From Mycobacterium sp. E787 (GTDB lineage Bacteria; Actinomycetota; Actinomycetes; Mycobacteriales; Mycobacteriaceae): 64,000 bases of DNA. The stretch spans positions 223,351 to 287,350 of the forward strand of contig NZ_LZKL01000127.1 of assembly GCF_001668725.1 (NCBI RefSeq), in the 5' to 3' direction. Under the pieces are notes generated by a model. The model was not told the origin of the DNA. It made no database searches and saw only the letters and a program-made list of their open reading frames with translations. The translations under genes and the position numbers were made by a program. This document shows, piece after piece, positions 1 to 8,961 of this stretch (position 1 is the first letter of the stretch; each line of letters opens with the position of its first letter).

Positions 1-1368
1 CGAAACCGTGAAGGGCCGGCGCGGATCGCGCGGCGCGGGCCGGCTACCGGCGGGCGGTGAGGGCGAGACCGCGGCGACGGCCGACACCCCCGGTGGCAGG
101 CCCGCCTCGCGCAGACCGGGCCCGGTTCCCACCGGAATGACCAACAGCGTCACCGCAGCGGCGCTGGCCACGGTGGCCGCCGCCAGCGGCAACAGGGGCA
201 CCCGTGCCGGCCGCCAGCGCCGGATCGGCTGCTCGATCAGCCACCACGACGCGGCGGCGACCGCCACGGTGGCAGCGCACCGGGCGGCGAACAGCGGCAA
301 CCCCGACCATCCGGTGCGTTCGCCGTTGAGCGCCAAGAAGATTGGCCAGTGCCACAGGTAGACGCCGTAGGAGATGGTGCCCAGCCACACGAGGGGGCGC
401 AGGGCGAGGATGCGGGCAACGGCGCCGCGCTGTTCCATCGCCACCGGCGCGACCACGAGGACCGAAGCGATCGCGACCCCGACCAACAGGCCGTGGCGAA
501 ACTCGCCGGCGCCGCCGGTCGCATAGTGGGTGGCCGCCGCCAGGCCGGCCAGGCCGAGCATCGGCAACAGGCGGGCCACCCGCCTTGCCCACCGGGTGCG
601 GATCAGGCACCAGCCGCGGTTCATCGATGGCCAATCCCGCACCAGCAGAGCCGCCGCCGCGGCGCCGATCAACAGCGCCTGCGCGCGGGTGTCGGTGCCG
701 AAATAGATCCGGTCGCGGGTGGACTCGGAGGCGAGGACGACGGTGAGCACCGCGGACGCCAACGCCCCCACCGTCGCGATCACGAAGGTGGCGAACCGCA
801 CGCCGCCGACGGTGGCCCGTCGGAAGTAGCGCCTGGCCCGCGCGGCCAACAGCAGGGTGACGGCGATCAGCAGGACCGGCCAGACGAAGTAATACTGCTC
901 CTCGACCCCGAGCGACCAGGTGTGTTGAAGCGGCGACGGCGGGGCGCCCTGGGTGAAATAGTCCGTCTTCTGCGCGACGAACCGCCAATTCGCCACCCAG
1001 AGGAAGGCCGCGATCGCGTCGTCACGCAGCCCGGTGAGCGACTGGCTGGGCAGCAGCTCGCGGGCCGCGCCCACGCTGAGCACCATCAACAGCAGCGCCG
1101 GCAGCAGCCGGCGCGCGCGCCGGATCCAAAAGCCGGTCAGCTCAATGCGGCCCGTGCGCCGCAGCTCGTCCAACAACAGCGAGGTGATGAGGAAGCCGCT
1201 GAGGACGAAAAAGACGTCGACGCCGATGAACCCGCCGCCCACGCCGGGGATGCCGCCGTGCCCGACGAGCACCAGCGCGACCGCGATCGCGCGCAGGCCG
1301 TCCAGCGCCGGGATGCCGCTGCGGCGGTCCGGTTGATCCCAGATCGCGATCCGGCCGGCGCGGCGCAC
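1..1368 (-). CDS. Acyltransferase 3 family membrane protein (3' end off window)
   Basis: The frame reads continuously from a GTG at 1368 to the left edge, so the C-terminus is missing. The N-terminus reads ALDGLRAIAVALVLVGHGG, then GVDVFFVLSGFLI: the conserved His and the FFxxSGF signature of membrane O-acyltransferases (OafA/YrhL type). Further in come HTWSLGVEEQYY and WLGTISYGVYLWHWP, both family hallmarks, with about ten hydrophobic stretches between. Family knowledge: such proteins acylate sugars, glycolipids or cell-wall polymers at the inner membrane; the acceptor is unknown here. The start is uncertain because no ATG is present; the frame is open up to a TAG near 1525. Two shorter minus-strand frames at 1137-1478 and 44-988 are shadows. 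Confidence 0.85.
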   Translation of the reverse strand, partial: MRRAGRIAIWDQPDRRSGIPALDGLRAIAVALVLVGHGGIPGVGGGFIGVDVFFVLSGFLITSLLLDELRRTGRIELTGFWIRRARRLLPALLLMVLSVGAARELLPSQSLTGLRDDAIAAFLWVANWRFVAQKTDYFTQGAPPSPLQHTWSLGVEEQYYFVWPVLLIAVTLLLAARARRYFRRATVGGVRFATFVIATVGALASAVLTVVLASESTRDRIYFGTDTRAQALLIGAAAAALLVRDWPSMNRGWCLIRTRWARRVARLLPMLGLAGLAAATHYATGGAGEFRHGLLVGVAIASVLVVAPVAMEQRGAVARILALRPLVWLGTISYGVYLWHWPIFLALNGERTGWSGLPLFAARCAATVAVAAASWWLIEQPIRRWRPARVPLLPLAAATVASAAAVTLLVIPVGTGPGLREAGLPPGVSAVAAVSPSPPAGSRPAPRDPRRPFTVS

Positions 1369-1577
1369 CGGGGCAACCCACCGGGGCCGGGAAGCAGAAC
1401 GCGCCGATGCGGGGTGCCTCCCGCCCGGCTCAATGTCCGTTGCTGATGCGCCCTGACCCGCTTGTCGCCCGGCGCCAAAGTTGATGCCGATACGTCGCTG
1501 CCCCTCCTCTTGATCGGAGCAAGCCTAATTGCGGCGCGGCCGGGACAGCCGGAAAGACACGCGCGGGGAGCCGGGTA

Positions 1578-2786
1578 TCAGAGCGGAAATCGGTTCAGGA
1601 CACCGTGGAAGCGTTCCCGCATCAGCGCGGTGCGCTCGGCGGGGGTGACGCGCGCGGTTTCCGGCGGTAACGCGCGCGCGAGGTCGGCGTGTTTGGCGAG
1701 CCGGGTCGCCAGTGTCGCCGGCCGACCCGCGAGCAGGTGGCGGTAGGTGAGGTTGCCGCGCTCGAATCCCTGGGTGTCGATCCAGTTGCGGAAACCCGGG
1801 TCCCGATGGGCCAGAATCAGTCTGACTTTGCCGTCGTTGTCGACCGATGCGCGGCTCGGGGTGTAGCTCACCGGCCGGTACAGGTAGTCCATGCTGGTGA
1901 AGTAGGCCCCCATGTTGGTGATCATCCACAAGCCCTCGTGGGCGTCGAACTCGACGATGAGGGCTTCGTCGGGCGCCAGCTCCCAGTACATGTTGGCGGC
2001 GGTTCGGCCGCGTCTGGCGTCCGCCTCGGATGCCGCCGGGGCGGGGAACCTGTTGGGGTGCTCGCCGTCGACGCCGCCGTGGGCGAACGGGAACTCGGGC
2101 CAGTCGCTCATCAGGCCGGTGACGAATTCACCCGCCCAGCGCATGGCCGCAACCATCGTGTCGGGAGTCGGCAGCGGCTTGGGCGAGTCCATGTCGACGC
2201 GCTCGATCCGCATCCGCGCGGGACGCTCGTCCCAGCGGTCGAAGCCCTGGCGGATGAACAGCTTGCGCGAACCGGCGGTGGTCGGCAGCCAGTTCGGCCC
2301 GCGCTCGGAACCACCGACGTAGAGCTCGAACGTGCCGTCCGGCTCGACGCGGAGTTGGTCGCCGAACAGGTTCGCCTCCGGCACGTCACCGAACGGCTCG
2401 TGCAGGACGTGTGGACCGTCCGGACGCGCGCCTTGCACGGTGACGTTGAAAAACGGTGCGGTGCCGCGGGTTCCGCTGATGCGGTACGTCGATTCGCCGT
2501 CGATCCAGACCTGTTGGTAGGTGAAGTCGGCGCAGTCGCCCCCCAGCTTGCGGGTGGGACTGCAGAAGGCGTGCATCGCCGGGTAGCGGGTGTCGCGGGT
2601 TTCCAGGGCCAGATCAAAGGCCTGCCCCAGGTTCTGGGTGAGAAAGCGAAACGCGTCGGCACGCTGCAGGCCAGAGGTCGCGTTCAAGTCCTTGAACGCC
2701 TGCCTGCCGGCGGTTTTCAATCGCCCGCAGAATTCGCTCCACGCGCGGTCGAGTGCCGCATCATCGGGCCCATCACCGAAAGCCAC
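1578..2786 (-). CDS. DUF1214-domain protein
   Basis: A 402-residue soluble protein resembling the DUF1214 (often paired with DUF1254) family, whose function is not established. The C-terminal third has the typical NWIDTQGFERGNLTYRHL stretch, and the middle has WWxITN-like and YRPVSYTPS segments. A TTG 36 nt upstream would overlap the preceding gene, but the GTG at 2786 has GAGAAAGGG nine bases before it and is the better start. It is last in the minus-strand operon, 16 nt after the TIM-barrel gene. Position at the end of a catabolic operon suggests an accessory role in handling the same substrate. That is inference. Confidence 0.75.
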   Translation of the reverse strand: MAFGDGPDDAALDRAWSEFCGRLKTAGRQAFKDLNATSGLQRADAFRFLTQNLGQAFDLALETRDTRYPAMHAFCSPTRKLGGDCADFTYQQVWIDGESTYRISGTRGTAPFFNVTVQGARPDGPHVLHEPFGDVPEANLFGDQLRVEPDGTFELYVGGSERGPNWLPTTAGSRKLFIRQGFDRWDERPARMRIERVDMDSPKPLPTPDTMVAAMRWAGEFVTGLMSDWPEFPFAHGGVDGEHPNRFPAPAASEADARRGRTAANMYWELAPDEALIVEFDAHEGLWMITNMGAYFTSMDYLYRPVSYTPSRASVDNDGKVRLILAHRDPGFRNWIDTQGFERGNLTYRHLLAGRPATLATRLAKHADLARALPPETARVTPAERTALMRERFHGVLNRFPL

Positions 2787-2802
2787 TGCGCCACGCCCTT
2801 TC

Positions 2803-3573
2803 TCAGCTGCTCCGCTGCCCAAGCCTGTCCAACATCGCGCTCACCGTCGCGCACGCTCGCCCGGCCGCCGCCAGCCTGCCTTCCGCGTCGATGCGCGGCC
2901 CGAGCAATTCCAGGTCGAAACCGAACCGGTAGCCCCCGGCCAGCGCCTGAGCCACGAAGGGTTCGATCGGGATCGCGCCGTCGCCCGGTACGGCGCGGGC
3001 CGGCAGGGCCCGGTCTCCCAGCACGTAGTCGCTCAGCTGAATCAGTTCTGTCCGGGGCAGCGCCAGCCTCAGCAGTCCCGCGAGATCGGCCTCGGCCCAG
3101 CAGTGGAACAGGTCGATGCAGATGCCAAGCCCCGCCAGCTCGGCGAGGGTGATGGTGTCGCGCAGGCTGTGCGCGACGTGGATGTCGGCGTAGAGGCTGG
3201 ACGCGTTCTCGATGGCCAGGGCGACGCCGGCCTGCCGCGCTTGTTGCACACACGGCTCGATCGCACGGCAAAACCGCTCGGCCGCCCGCTCCCACGTGAG
3301 GCCGTTCCGGCCGCCGGTGAGCATGTAGATGCACCGGGCGCCCACGGTCGCGGCGGCATCGATCAGCCGCGACAGGTCCGCCCCGTCGGCGAACAGGTGG
3401 TAGACCGCCTCGACCGCGTACTCTTCGGCTCGGATCAGGTGAACGAAGCCGGGGTCGAGGAGTTGCGTGTCGAGGATGCTGAGGTGTCGCAGGCCAAGGG
3501 TCGTCCAATTCTGGTGCAGTTCATCGGTATCCGCCCCGAGGAACGTCACGTTGTGGACCGATAGCGCACGCAC
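2803..3573 (-). CDS. Xylose-isomerase-like TIM-barrel protein
   Basis: 256 residues fitting the sugar phosphate isomerase/epimerase (AP endonuclease family 2) barrel. Visible signs are the alternating strand/helix pattern, an early VGARCIYMLTGG strand, LAIENAS with the expected metal-ligand Glu, GICIDLFHCW with Asp and His in the metal-binding region, and a late FDLELLG strand. Members isomerise or epimerise sugars and polyols or act on ring-cleavage products; the substrate is unknown. It lies 7 nt downstream of the broken sulfotransferase and 16 nt before the DUF1214 gene, so it is probably co-transcribed with the ligase, SDR and LLM genes. Confidence 0.75.
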   Translation of the reverse strand: MRALSVHNVTFLGADTDELHQNWTTLGLRHLSILDTQLLDPGFVHLIRAEEYAVEAVYHLFADGADLSRLIDAAATVGARCIYMLTGGRNGLTWERAAERFCRAIEPCVQQARQAGVALAIENASSLYADIHVAHSLRDTITLAELAGLGICIDLFHCWAEADLAGLLRLALPRTELIQLSDYVLGDRALPARAVPGDGAIPIEPFVAQALAGGYRFGFDLELLGPRIDAEGRLAAAGRACATVSAMLDRLGQRSS

Positions 3574-3580
3574 GAGAATT

Positions 3581-4593
3581 TCAGTCCCGCTGTTCGATGC
3601 TGACCCCGAACCGCTTCCGGAAGGGCGCGAATTCGGCGTGCAGGTCGTCGAGGTTTTCGCCGATGTCGGTCAGCAATCGGGTGGAGTAGCGGAACTTCCC
3701 GTAGCGGTCGCCGCGGTTGTGGGCCAGGTAATCCCGCATCGATGCCTCGGCCTCGCCGGTGAGGGCCCGCCCGCAGAAGGCGTAGTAGCGACCGACGGTC
3801 GCGACCGGGTCCGCGATGAAGTCGGCGTAGGGGATGTGCAGGATGCGCGGGTCGTCGACCATCGGGTTGGTCATGGTGTTGGCGATGCTCGCCCGGGTCA
3901 TCTCGAGATGCCGTGAAAACCCTTCAGAACCCAGTACTTTCGCGGCCGGTGGTACTGGAACTGCTGCAGCATCGCCTTGTGCAGGCGGTACTGTGCGACG
4001 GGGTCGGTCGGCAGGCCGGCCACCAGCGTCTGCATCGGCACCCGCCACCACGCGGTCGGCGTCATCACCCGAAAGTCGAAGGCCCAGGTGCGCTCGTCTT
4101 CGGGCAGGCCGTCACCGAGCATGTCGTTGTAGGGGTGGCTGAGCAGCCACCTGGGCATCTTCGCGTTGATCTCACGCCAGTCGGCATCGGCCCGGGCGCG
4201 ACGGGCGTCGCCGGGCGGGGCAAGCCCGGGAGGCGGCGACGGGTACATCACCTCCCAGAACCGCAGCGCACGCGCGTGCGGGTCCACCGCCATCAGCGCG
4301 TGCATGAGCGTGGTACCGGAGCGCGGTTCTCCCGTCACGAACATCGGGTGGTCGATCACCTCGGCGGCGATCGGATAGCGGTTGCGGTCCTCGATGAACT
4401 CCAGCCGCGACGTCAGCAGCCAGTGGCACACGCTTTGCGCACGCTCAATGCCGTTGGCGTCCATCCCGATACCGTTCAGGTGGTCGACGGCCAGGCGGAA
4501 CCGCTTCGGCAGCGTCGGGTCGCCGTAGTCGTCGAGTCCCGTCGCGGCCTGCGCGCAGCCAAGGATCGCGTTCGCGTCGAGACCGGCTGTCAT
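3581..4593 (-). pseudogene. Sulfotransferase-family gene with internal deletion and frameshift
   Basis: The 5' part starts at the ATG at 4593, overlapping the LLM stop by 4 nt, and reads a normal sulfotransferase N-terminus with the PAPS 5'-phosphosulfate loop TGEPRSGTTLMHAL. It continues to KYWVLKGFHG and then hits a stop at 3898-3900. The remaining C-terminus continues in another frame from HLEMTRASIANTMTNPMVDD to the stop at 3581. In relatives these two pieces are separated by a segment holding the HRDP..S 3'-phosphate-binding motif, absent here. By my memory of family length (about 380 residues), some 40-60 residues are lost. Both halves keep coding-quality sequence, so the lesion looks recent, or is an assembly error. 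Confidence 0.8.
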
Positions 4594-5729
4594 GCTTGGC
4601 CTGCGCCCTGAGCACCACACAAGGCCAACAATTCGTCCTCCGTCTTACGCACGTTGGCCGCCGACGCGGCACCGAACTCGAGTCCGGCCATGGCGCCGTA
4701 GTCCAGGATCTTGGGCACCCGAAGCCCCGCATCCACGTACGACTTGATGGTTCGCGCGACCTGCCGGGGCGTGCCGTGCGGCACCACCGCCCGAATCGCG
4801 TCGGGGTCGACGCGCTCGAGAAAGTCCACGATCCGCTCGCGCGTCAACGTCGTCGGGTCGATGTCGTGAAACCCGCCCCAATCGTCCCCCATCGGGTGGT
4901 CAAAGCCGAAGCGGCGCAGGACTTCAGCCGATACCTGCAGCAAGAACGCGGCCACCAGTGGGGCGCGCACGATCTTCTCGATTGCGTCGTCGTCTTCGCC
5001 GATCAGGCACACCTGCACGTAGCACGGCGTGATCGCCAGTGGGTCTCGCCCGGCCCGCTCGGCCGATTGCCGTACCGCGCCGAGCATCTCGGCGTAGTGG
5101 TCGGGGGTCCATGCCCCGGCCGGCCACCAACCGTCGGCGTAACGCCCGACGATGTCGAGCATCCGCGGCCCGCTGGCGCCGATCCAGATCGGGGGGAAGC
5201 GCCCCTGGTAGGGTTCGGTGTCCAACCGAGCATGGTTCAGCCGGTAGAACCGCCCCTCGAAATCCACCGGCCCGTCGCCGGCCCAGAGCAGCCGGATGAC
5301 CTTCAGGGCCTCCTCGAAACGGCCGACGGGCCGGGCGAAGTCGAAACCGTAGGGCACGACGTTTTCGCTTTCACCGCTGCCGAGGCCCAGGATGAACCGC
5401 CCGCGGGAGAGATGGTCGATGGTCAGCGCGGTTTGGGCCAGCATCGCGGGGTGGCGGCGCACAGTGTCCACGACACTGGTGGCCAGCGGCACCCGTTCGG
5501 TCAGCACGGCCGCCGCGGCGGCGACCGCCATGCCGTCGAGGTGGCGATGCGGCGACGGCGACGACGTCGCGAGGTCGGTGAACTCCGGCGTCCACAGCGC
5601 ATCGGGCCAAAAGCTCACCATGTGATCGGGCAGCCAGATCGAGTGGTATCGACCGGTATCGAGCTCGGCCAGGCCCGACAGGTCCAGCGGGAGCGTGGTG
5701 CGCAGGAACGCGGCGGGCGAAACCTTCAC
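4590..5729 (-). CDS. LLM-class F420-dependent oxidoreductase
   Basis: 379 residues from a GTG at 5729 that overlaps the SDR stop as GTGA. The sequence follows the bacterial luciferase-like TIM barrel: YHSIWLPDHM near the N-terminus, ATSVVDTVRRHPAMLAQTA, then GRFILGLGSGESEN, the typical cofactor-phosphate loop, and FPPIWIGASGPRMLDIVGRYADGWW. In mycobacteria most such proteins use coenzyme F420 for hydride transfer; FMN use cannot be excluded. An upstream in-frame TTG would add 37 unrelated residues and is rejected. It sits between an SDR and the sulfotransferase remnant with 4-nt overlaps on both sides, so translation is coupled. Confidence 0.85.
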   Translation of the reverse strand: MKVSPAAFLRTTLPLDLSGLAELDTGRYHSIWLPDHMVSFWPDALWTPEFTDLATSSPSPHRHLDGMAVAAAAAVLTERVPLATSVVDTVRRHPAMLAQTALTIDHLSRGRFILGLGSGESENVVPYGFDFARPVGRFEEALKVIRLLWAGDGPVDFEGRFYRLNHARLDTEPYQGRFPPIWIGASGPRMLDIVGRYADGWWPAGAWTPDHYAEMLGAVRQSAERAGRDPLAITPCYVQVCLIGEDDDAIEKIVRAPLVAAFLLQVSAEVLRRFGFDHPMGDDWGGFHDIDPTTLTRERIVDFLERVDPDAIRAVVPHGTPRQVARTIKSYVDAGLRVPKILDYGAMAGLEFGAASAANVRKTEDELLALCGAQGAGQA

Positions 5730-6499
5730 CGCGCGATCCACTCCGAGGTCAGCGCGAAGTCCGACAGATACCTGGTCGAGCTCCACCCGCCGTCGACGAC
5801 GATCGTCTGCCCGTTGATGAAACTGCCCCCCGGCGAGCACAGGAAGGCGACGGTGCCGGCGATGTCGTCGACGGTGCCCAACCGCTGATGCGGGGTCAGC
5901 TCAGTGTTGATCTTGCGGAAACGCTCATCCACCAAACGCTTTTCGACCATCGGCGTCACCGTCACCCCGGGCGCGACGGCGTTGCAGCGGATGCCCGAGG
6001 CGCCGTACTGGCAGGCGATGTGGGTGGTCAGCGCGGTCAGCCCACCCTTGGCCGCGGAGTAGGCGCCGCCGCGCAGCCCGCCGACGACGGCGAACGTCGA
6101 CGTGATGTTGATGATCGCCGATCCGGGCCGCATGTGCGGCAGGACCTCGCGCGCGAGCCGAAACGGCGCCCGCAGCATCAATCCCAGAAAGTAGTCCAGC
6201 GTTTCGTCGTCCGTTTCGTGCAGCGGTTTGGGATTGCCGACCCCGGCGTTGTTGATGAGGAAGTCGATGTGCCCCCAGCGCTCGACGGCGAGGTCGACGA
6301 TCCGTCGCGGCGCGTCGTCGTCGGTCAGGTCGACGGCCAGCGTCGCCACCCGCTCGGGGTCGTCGATCGACTCTCGCAGCGCGGCCAGCCGGTCCTCGTC
6401 GCGGCCCGTGCCGAGGACGGCCATGCCCGCATCGGCAAGTTTCCTTACGCATCCCAGACCGATGCCGCTGCTTGCGCCGGTGACGATCGCGACCTGCAT
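5726..6499 (-). CDS. SDR-family oxidoreductase
   Basis: A classical short-chain dehydrogenase of about 257 residues, with TGASSGIG at the N-terminus, NNAG near residue 85, a Ser in INITSTF, and Y-x3-K in AYSAAKGG. The C-terminal NGQTIVVDGGWSS is the usual FabG-like ending. It should interconvert an alcohol and a ketone with NAD(P)H. Two ATGs are possible, at 6508 and 6499. The second has AGGGG ten bases before it and leaves one base after the ligase stop, so I prefer it. It is in an operon with the upstream acyl-CoA ligase and the downstream LLM enzyme. Confidence 0.85.
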   Translation of the reverse strand: MQVAIVTGASSGIGLGCVRKLADAGMAVLGTGRDEDRLAALRESIDDPERVATLAVDLTDDDAPRRIVDLAVERWGHIDFLINNAGVGNPKPLHETDDETLDYFLGLMLRAPFRLAREVLPHMRPGSAIINITSTFAVVGGLRGGAYSAAKGGLTALTTHIACQYGASGIRCNAVAPGVTVTPMVEKRLVDERFRKINTELTPHQRLGTVDDIAGTVAFLCSPGGSFINGQTIVVDGGWSSTRYLSDFALTSEWIAR

Positions 6500-6500
6500 G

Positions 6501-8207
6501 TTATCCATCCCCTGGCTCGGCCTGTGTCATCTGGCGGCGACCCGCTGCGCCCGGCTCCGCCGCGCTTGCGATCGCCGATTGTGTCGTCTGGCGGCGACCC
6601 GCTGCGCCCGGCTCCGCCGCGCTTGCGATCGCCGATTGTGTCAACGCCGCTCTGATCCGATGTTTGAGGACCTTGCCGGCGTCGTTCTTGGGCAACGCAT
6701 CCCAGATGACCACCTGCTCCGGGGCCTTGAATTTCGCGACCCCCTTGCTGTTCAGCAGCGCGAGCAGGTCGGCGACATCGGGCCCCGGCTCACCGGCGGG
6801 CACGATCACCGCGCACGCCCGCTCTCCGGTCCGGTCGTCGGGCAGCCCGACCACCGCGATTTCGGCGATGGCGGGATGGTCGGCGAGCAGGTCCTCGACC
6901 TCCTTGGCCGAGATGTTCTCACCGTTGCGGATGATGACGTCCTTGGCCCGGCCCGTCACGACGAGGTATTGGTCGTCCACCCAGCGCCCGAGATCCCCCG
7001 TATGGAAGAACCCCTCCGGGTCGAGGCAATCCGCATCGTCTTCGGGGTGCCGGTAGCCCAGCAGCATCTGCGGGCCGCGCACGCAGACCTCTCCATCACC
7101 GGCCGGCGCGGCCGCATGCGCGACGAGCTTGATCTCGGCGATCCCGGCCCGGCCGTCGGTGTCGGCGGCGCGGTCGGCTTCGTGCGGTAGCGGGGCGCCG
7201 ACGGTCGCGACGGGCACCTCCGTGCAGCCATACACGCGGGTGACGACCGCCCGGTCGAAATACCCGGCGGCGCGCCGGATCAGCGACGGCGACACCGAGG
7301 CTCCGCCGCAGACGAACACCTTCAGGTGGGGCAGGCGACTCCCCGAACGTTCGGCGGCGGACAGCAGCTGCTGCAAAAACGGTGTCGCCCCGGCCATGTG
7401 GGTGCACCGTTCGGTGTTCATCAGTGCCACAGCGGCCGAGGGATCCCACCGGTCCATCAGGATCGCGGTGGTGCCCAGCAACAGGGGGCATTCGAACGCG
7501 TATATCGACCCGCCGATGTGGGCGATGGGCGACGGAACCAGGAACGTGTCGCCCGGCTCGATGTTCCACTGGTCGCGGATCTGGCGGATCAGCGCATGTA
7601 TCGAATTGTGGCTGTGCAGCACGCCTTTCGGGCGGCCGGTGGTGCCCGAGGTGTACAGGACCATCCGCACGGCGTCGGGATCCAGCGCCGGCAGCCTGGT
7701 GCGATCCGGTGGGCCCTCCAGCAGCGTCGGGTAGGGCGTGTGTCCGCCGTGTTCGCCGCGCACCAGCACCACTTCGGGGGCGCGGTCCAGCGTGGCGGTC
7801 ACGCGTTCGAGCATCACCGCGTAGTCATGGCCGCCGAACCGGTGCGGGATGAAGATCGCGGCGGTTTCGGCATCTTCGAGGATGAAGCGCAGGTCGTGGT
7901 CGCGCAGCGACGGCAGGATCGGGTTCACCACCATCCCCGCGAGCGTCGCCGCCAGATAGATGGCGGCGGCCTCGTGCCAATTCGGCAGCATGAACGACAC
8001 GACGCTGCCGGTTGGCATGCGCGCCAGCAGGGCGTGGGCCAACGCGGTGGCCTGGGCGTCGAGCGCGGCGCAGTCCAGGCGGGTGTCCTTGTCCACCAAC
8101 ACCGTTCGCCCCGGGGAGGCCTGCGCGGCCGAGCGCAGCGCGTCGGCCAGCGTGGTGGTAACCCACAACCCGCGCCGGTACGCTTCCGCCGCGTGTGTCG
8201 TGTCCAT
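6501..8207 (-). CDS. AMP-dependent acyl-CoA ligase with repeat-derived tail
   Basis: An ANL-superfamily ligase of about 568 residues. Motifs seen: VLYTSGTTGRPKGV (phosphate loop), VYGCTEVPVAT, GFFHTGDLGRW, GRAKDVIIRNGENIS, and the C-terminal lysine motif KNDAGKVLKHRIR. It resembles cyclohexanecarboxylate/fatty-acyl-CoA ligases, so it should activate a carboxylic acid with ATP and CoA. After that motif, where such ligases normally end, it carries about 45 extra residues made of two copies of a 19-residue unit encoded by a DNA repeat (6531-6642). The start could be the ATG at 8228, overlapping the regulator stop by 8 nt, or 8207; neither has an ideal ribosome site. Confidence 0.85.
   Translation of the reverse strand: MDTTHAAEAYRRGLWVTTTLADALRSAAQASPGRTVLVDKDTRLDCAALDAQATALAHALLARMPTGSVVSFMLPNWHEAAAIYLAATLAGMVVNPILPSLRDHDLRFILEDAETAAIFIPHRFGGHDYAVMLERVTATLDRAPEVVLVRGEHGGHTPYPTLLEGPPDRTRLPALDPDAVRMVLYTSGTTGRPKGVLHSHNSIHALIRQIRDQWNIEPGDTFLVPSPIAHIGGSIYAFECPLLLGTTAILMDRWDPSAAVALMNTERCTHMAGATPFLQQLLSAAERSGSRLPHLKVFVCGGASVSPSLIRRAAGYFDRAVVTRVYGCTEVPVATVGAPLPHEADRAADTDGRAGIAEIKLVAHAAAPAGDGEVCVRGPQMLLGYRHPEDDADCLDPEGFFHTGDLGRWVDDQYLVVTGRAKDVIIRNGENISAKEVEDLLADHPAIAEIAVVGLPDDRTGERACAVIVPAGEPGPDVADLLALLNSKGVAKFKAPEQVVIWDALPKNDAGKVLKHRIRAALTQSAIASAAEPGAAGRRQTTQSAIASAAEPGAAGRRQMTQAEPGDG
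6531..6642. repeat. Two tandem copies of a 57-bp repeat
   Basis: Two near-identical 57-bp units run head to tail, the first starting at 6531 and the second at 6588. Each contains CGCTGCGCCCGGCTCCGCCG followed by CGCTTGCGATCGCC. The length is a multiple of three, so the frame of the acyl-CoA ligase is kept, and the units encode SAIASAAEPGAAGRRQ twice. No third copy was found elsewhere in the window. I recall similar translated strings in other mycobacterial hypothetical proteins, which would make this a dispersed repeat. That is memory, not a search. Confidence 0.85.
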
Positions 8208-8220
8208 CACTTCACCGCGC

Positions 8221-8961
8221 CTAGTCATTCACGCGGCGCATGGTCATCGCATACCGGAAGCTCGACGACAGGTGGGTGTTGATCGTCACCTGCGCGATCT
8301 CGCCATCGGAGGTCTTGTATGTGCGCCGCAGCTGCAGCGCGGCCGTGCCCGCCGCGACGCCGAGTCCGTCGGCCAGCTCGGCCGGAAGCAGCACCGCCGC
8401 GATCTCCTGGCGCAATTCGGCGATGCTCACGCCGAACAGGTCCTCGATCAACGGGAAAATCGGACCGGTGTGGCGCTGCAACAGTCTGCCGACGGCGGCG
8501 AAATCGCGGTTGATGAAGTACTCGGTCCGGCACAGCGGCACCTGCGCGCCGTCGGCCAGCCGGTAGCCGCGCACGGACAACCACTGCGTGCCGGCGGCCA
8601 GGCCGGTCCGGGCGGCGAGTTCGTCGTCGATCTCCACCATCGCGTTGGACTCGATGGTCAGCCGCGCACCGGCCGCGAACGCGAGCAGGTCGTCTATCGA
8701 CATCGTTTCCTGCGCATAGGAACTGGACGCGGGCCGGGGCACCACCCGGGTGCCCGCGCGGGGCCGCGACGCGACGAGGTTGTCCTCACGCAGCCGGCGC
8801 AGCGCCTCGCGTACGGTGTAGCGGCTGACCGCGAATCGCTCACACAATTGGTGTTCGGTCGGGAGCTGCGACCCCACCGGATAGACGCCGTCCACGATCT
8901 CCTTGCGCAGCGTGCGCGCGATCTGCAGATAGCGGTGTTCGCTCGAAATGGCCTGGGACAT
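8221..8961 (-). CDS. GntR/UTRA-family transcriptional regulator
   Basis: 246 residues. The N-terminal winged helix-turn-helix is clear: LRKEIVDGVYPVGSQLPTEH, then FAVSRYTVREALRRLREDNL, the GntR signature. The C-terminal part (about residues 90-245) resembles the UTRA ligand-binding domain of HutC-type regulators, with SVRGYRLADG and AELRQEIAAVLL. It probably senses a substrate or intermediate of the surrounding pathway and represses both divergent operons. Its start touches the stop of the upstream beta-propeller gene (TGATG), and it is followed by the acyl-CoA ligase, so it is encoded within its own likely target operon. Candidate operators are in the 10575-10759 intergenic region. Confidence 0.88.
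   Translation of the reverse strand: MSQAISSEHRYLQIARTLRKEIVDGVYPVGSQLPTEHQLCERFAVSRYTVREALRRLREDNLVASRPRAGTRVVPRPASSSYAQETMSIDDLLAFAAGARLTIESNAMVEIDDELAARTGLAAGTQWLSVRGYRLADGAQVPLCRTEYFINRDFAAVGRLLQRHTGPIFPLIEDLFGVSIAELRQEIAAVLLPAELADGLGVAAGTAALQLRRTYKTSDGEIAQVTINTHLSSSFRYAMTMRRVND

Noticed and set aside
44..1478. Several minus-strand frames (44-988, 237-524, 1137-1478, 1142-1381) as separate genes
   Set aside because: They are arginine-rich shadows of one acyltransferase frame that runs off the left edge and shows the true family motifs.
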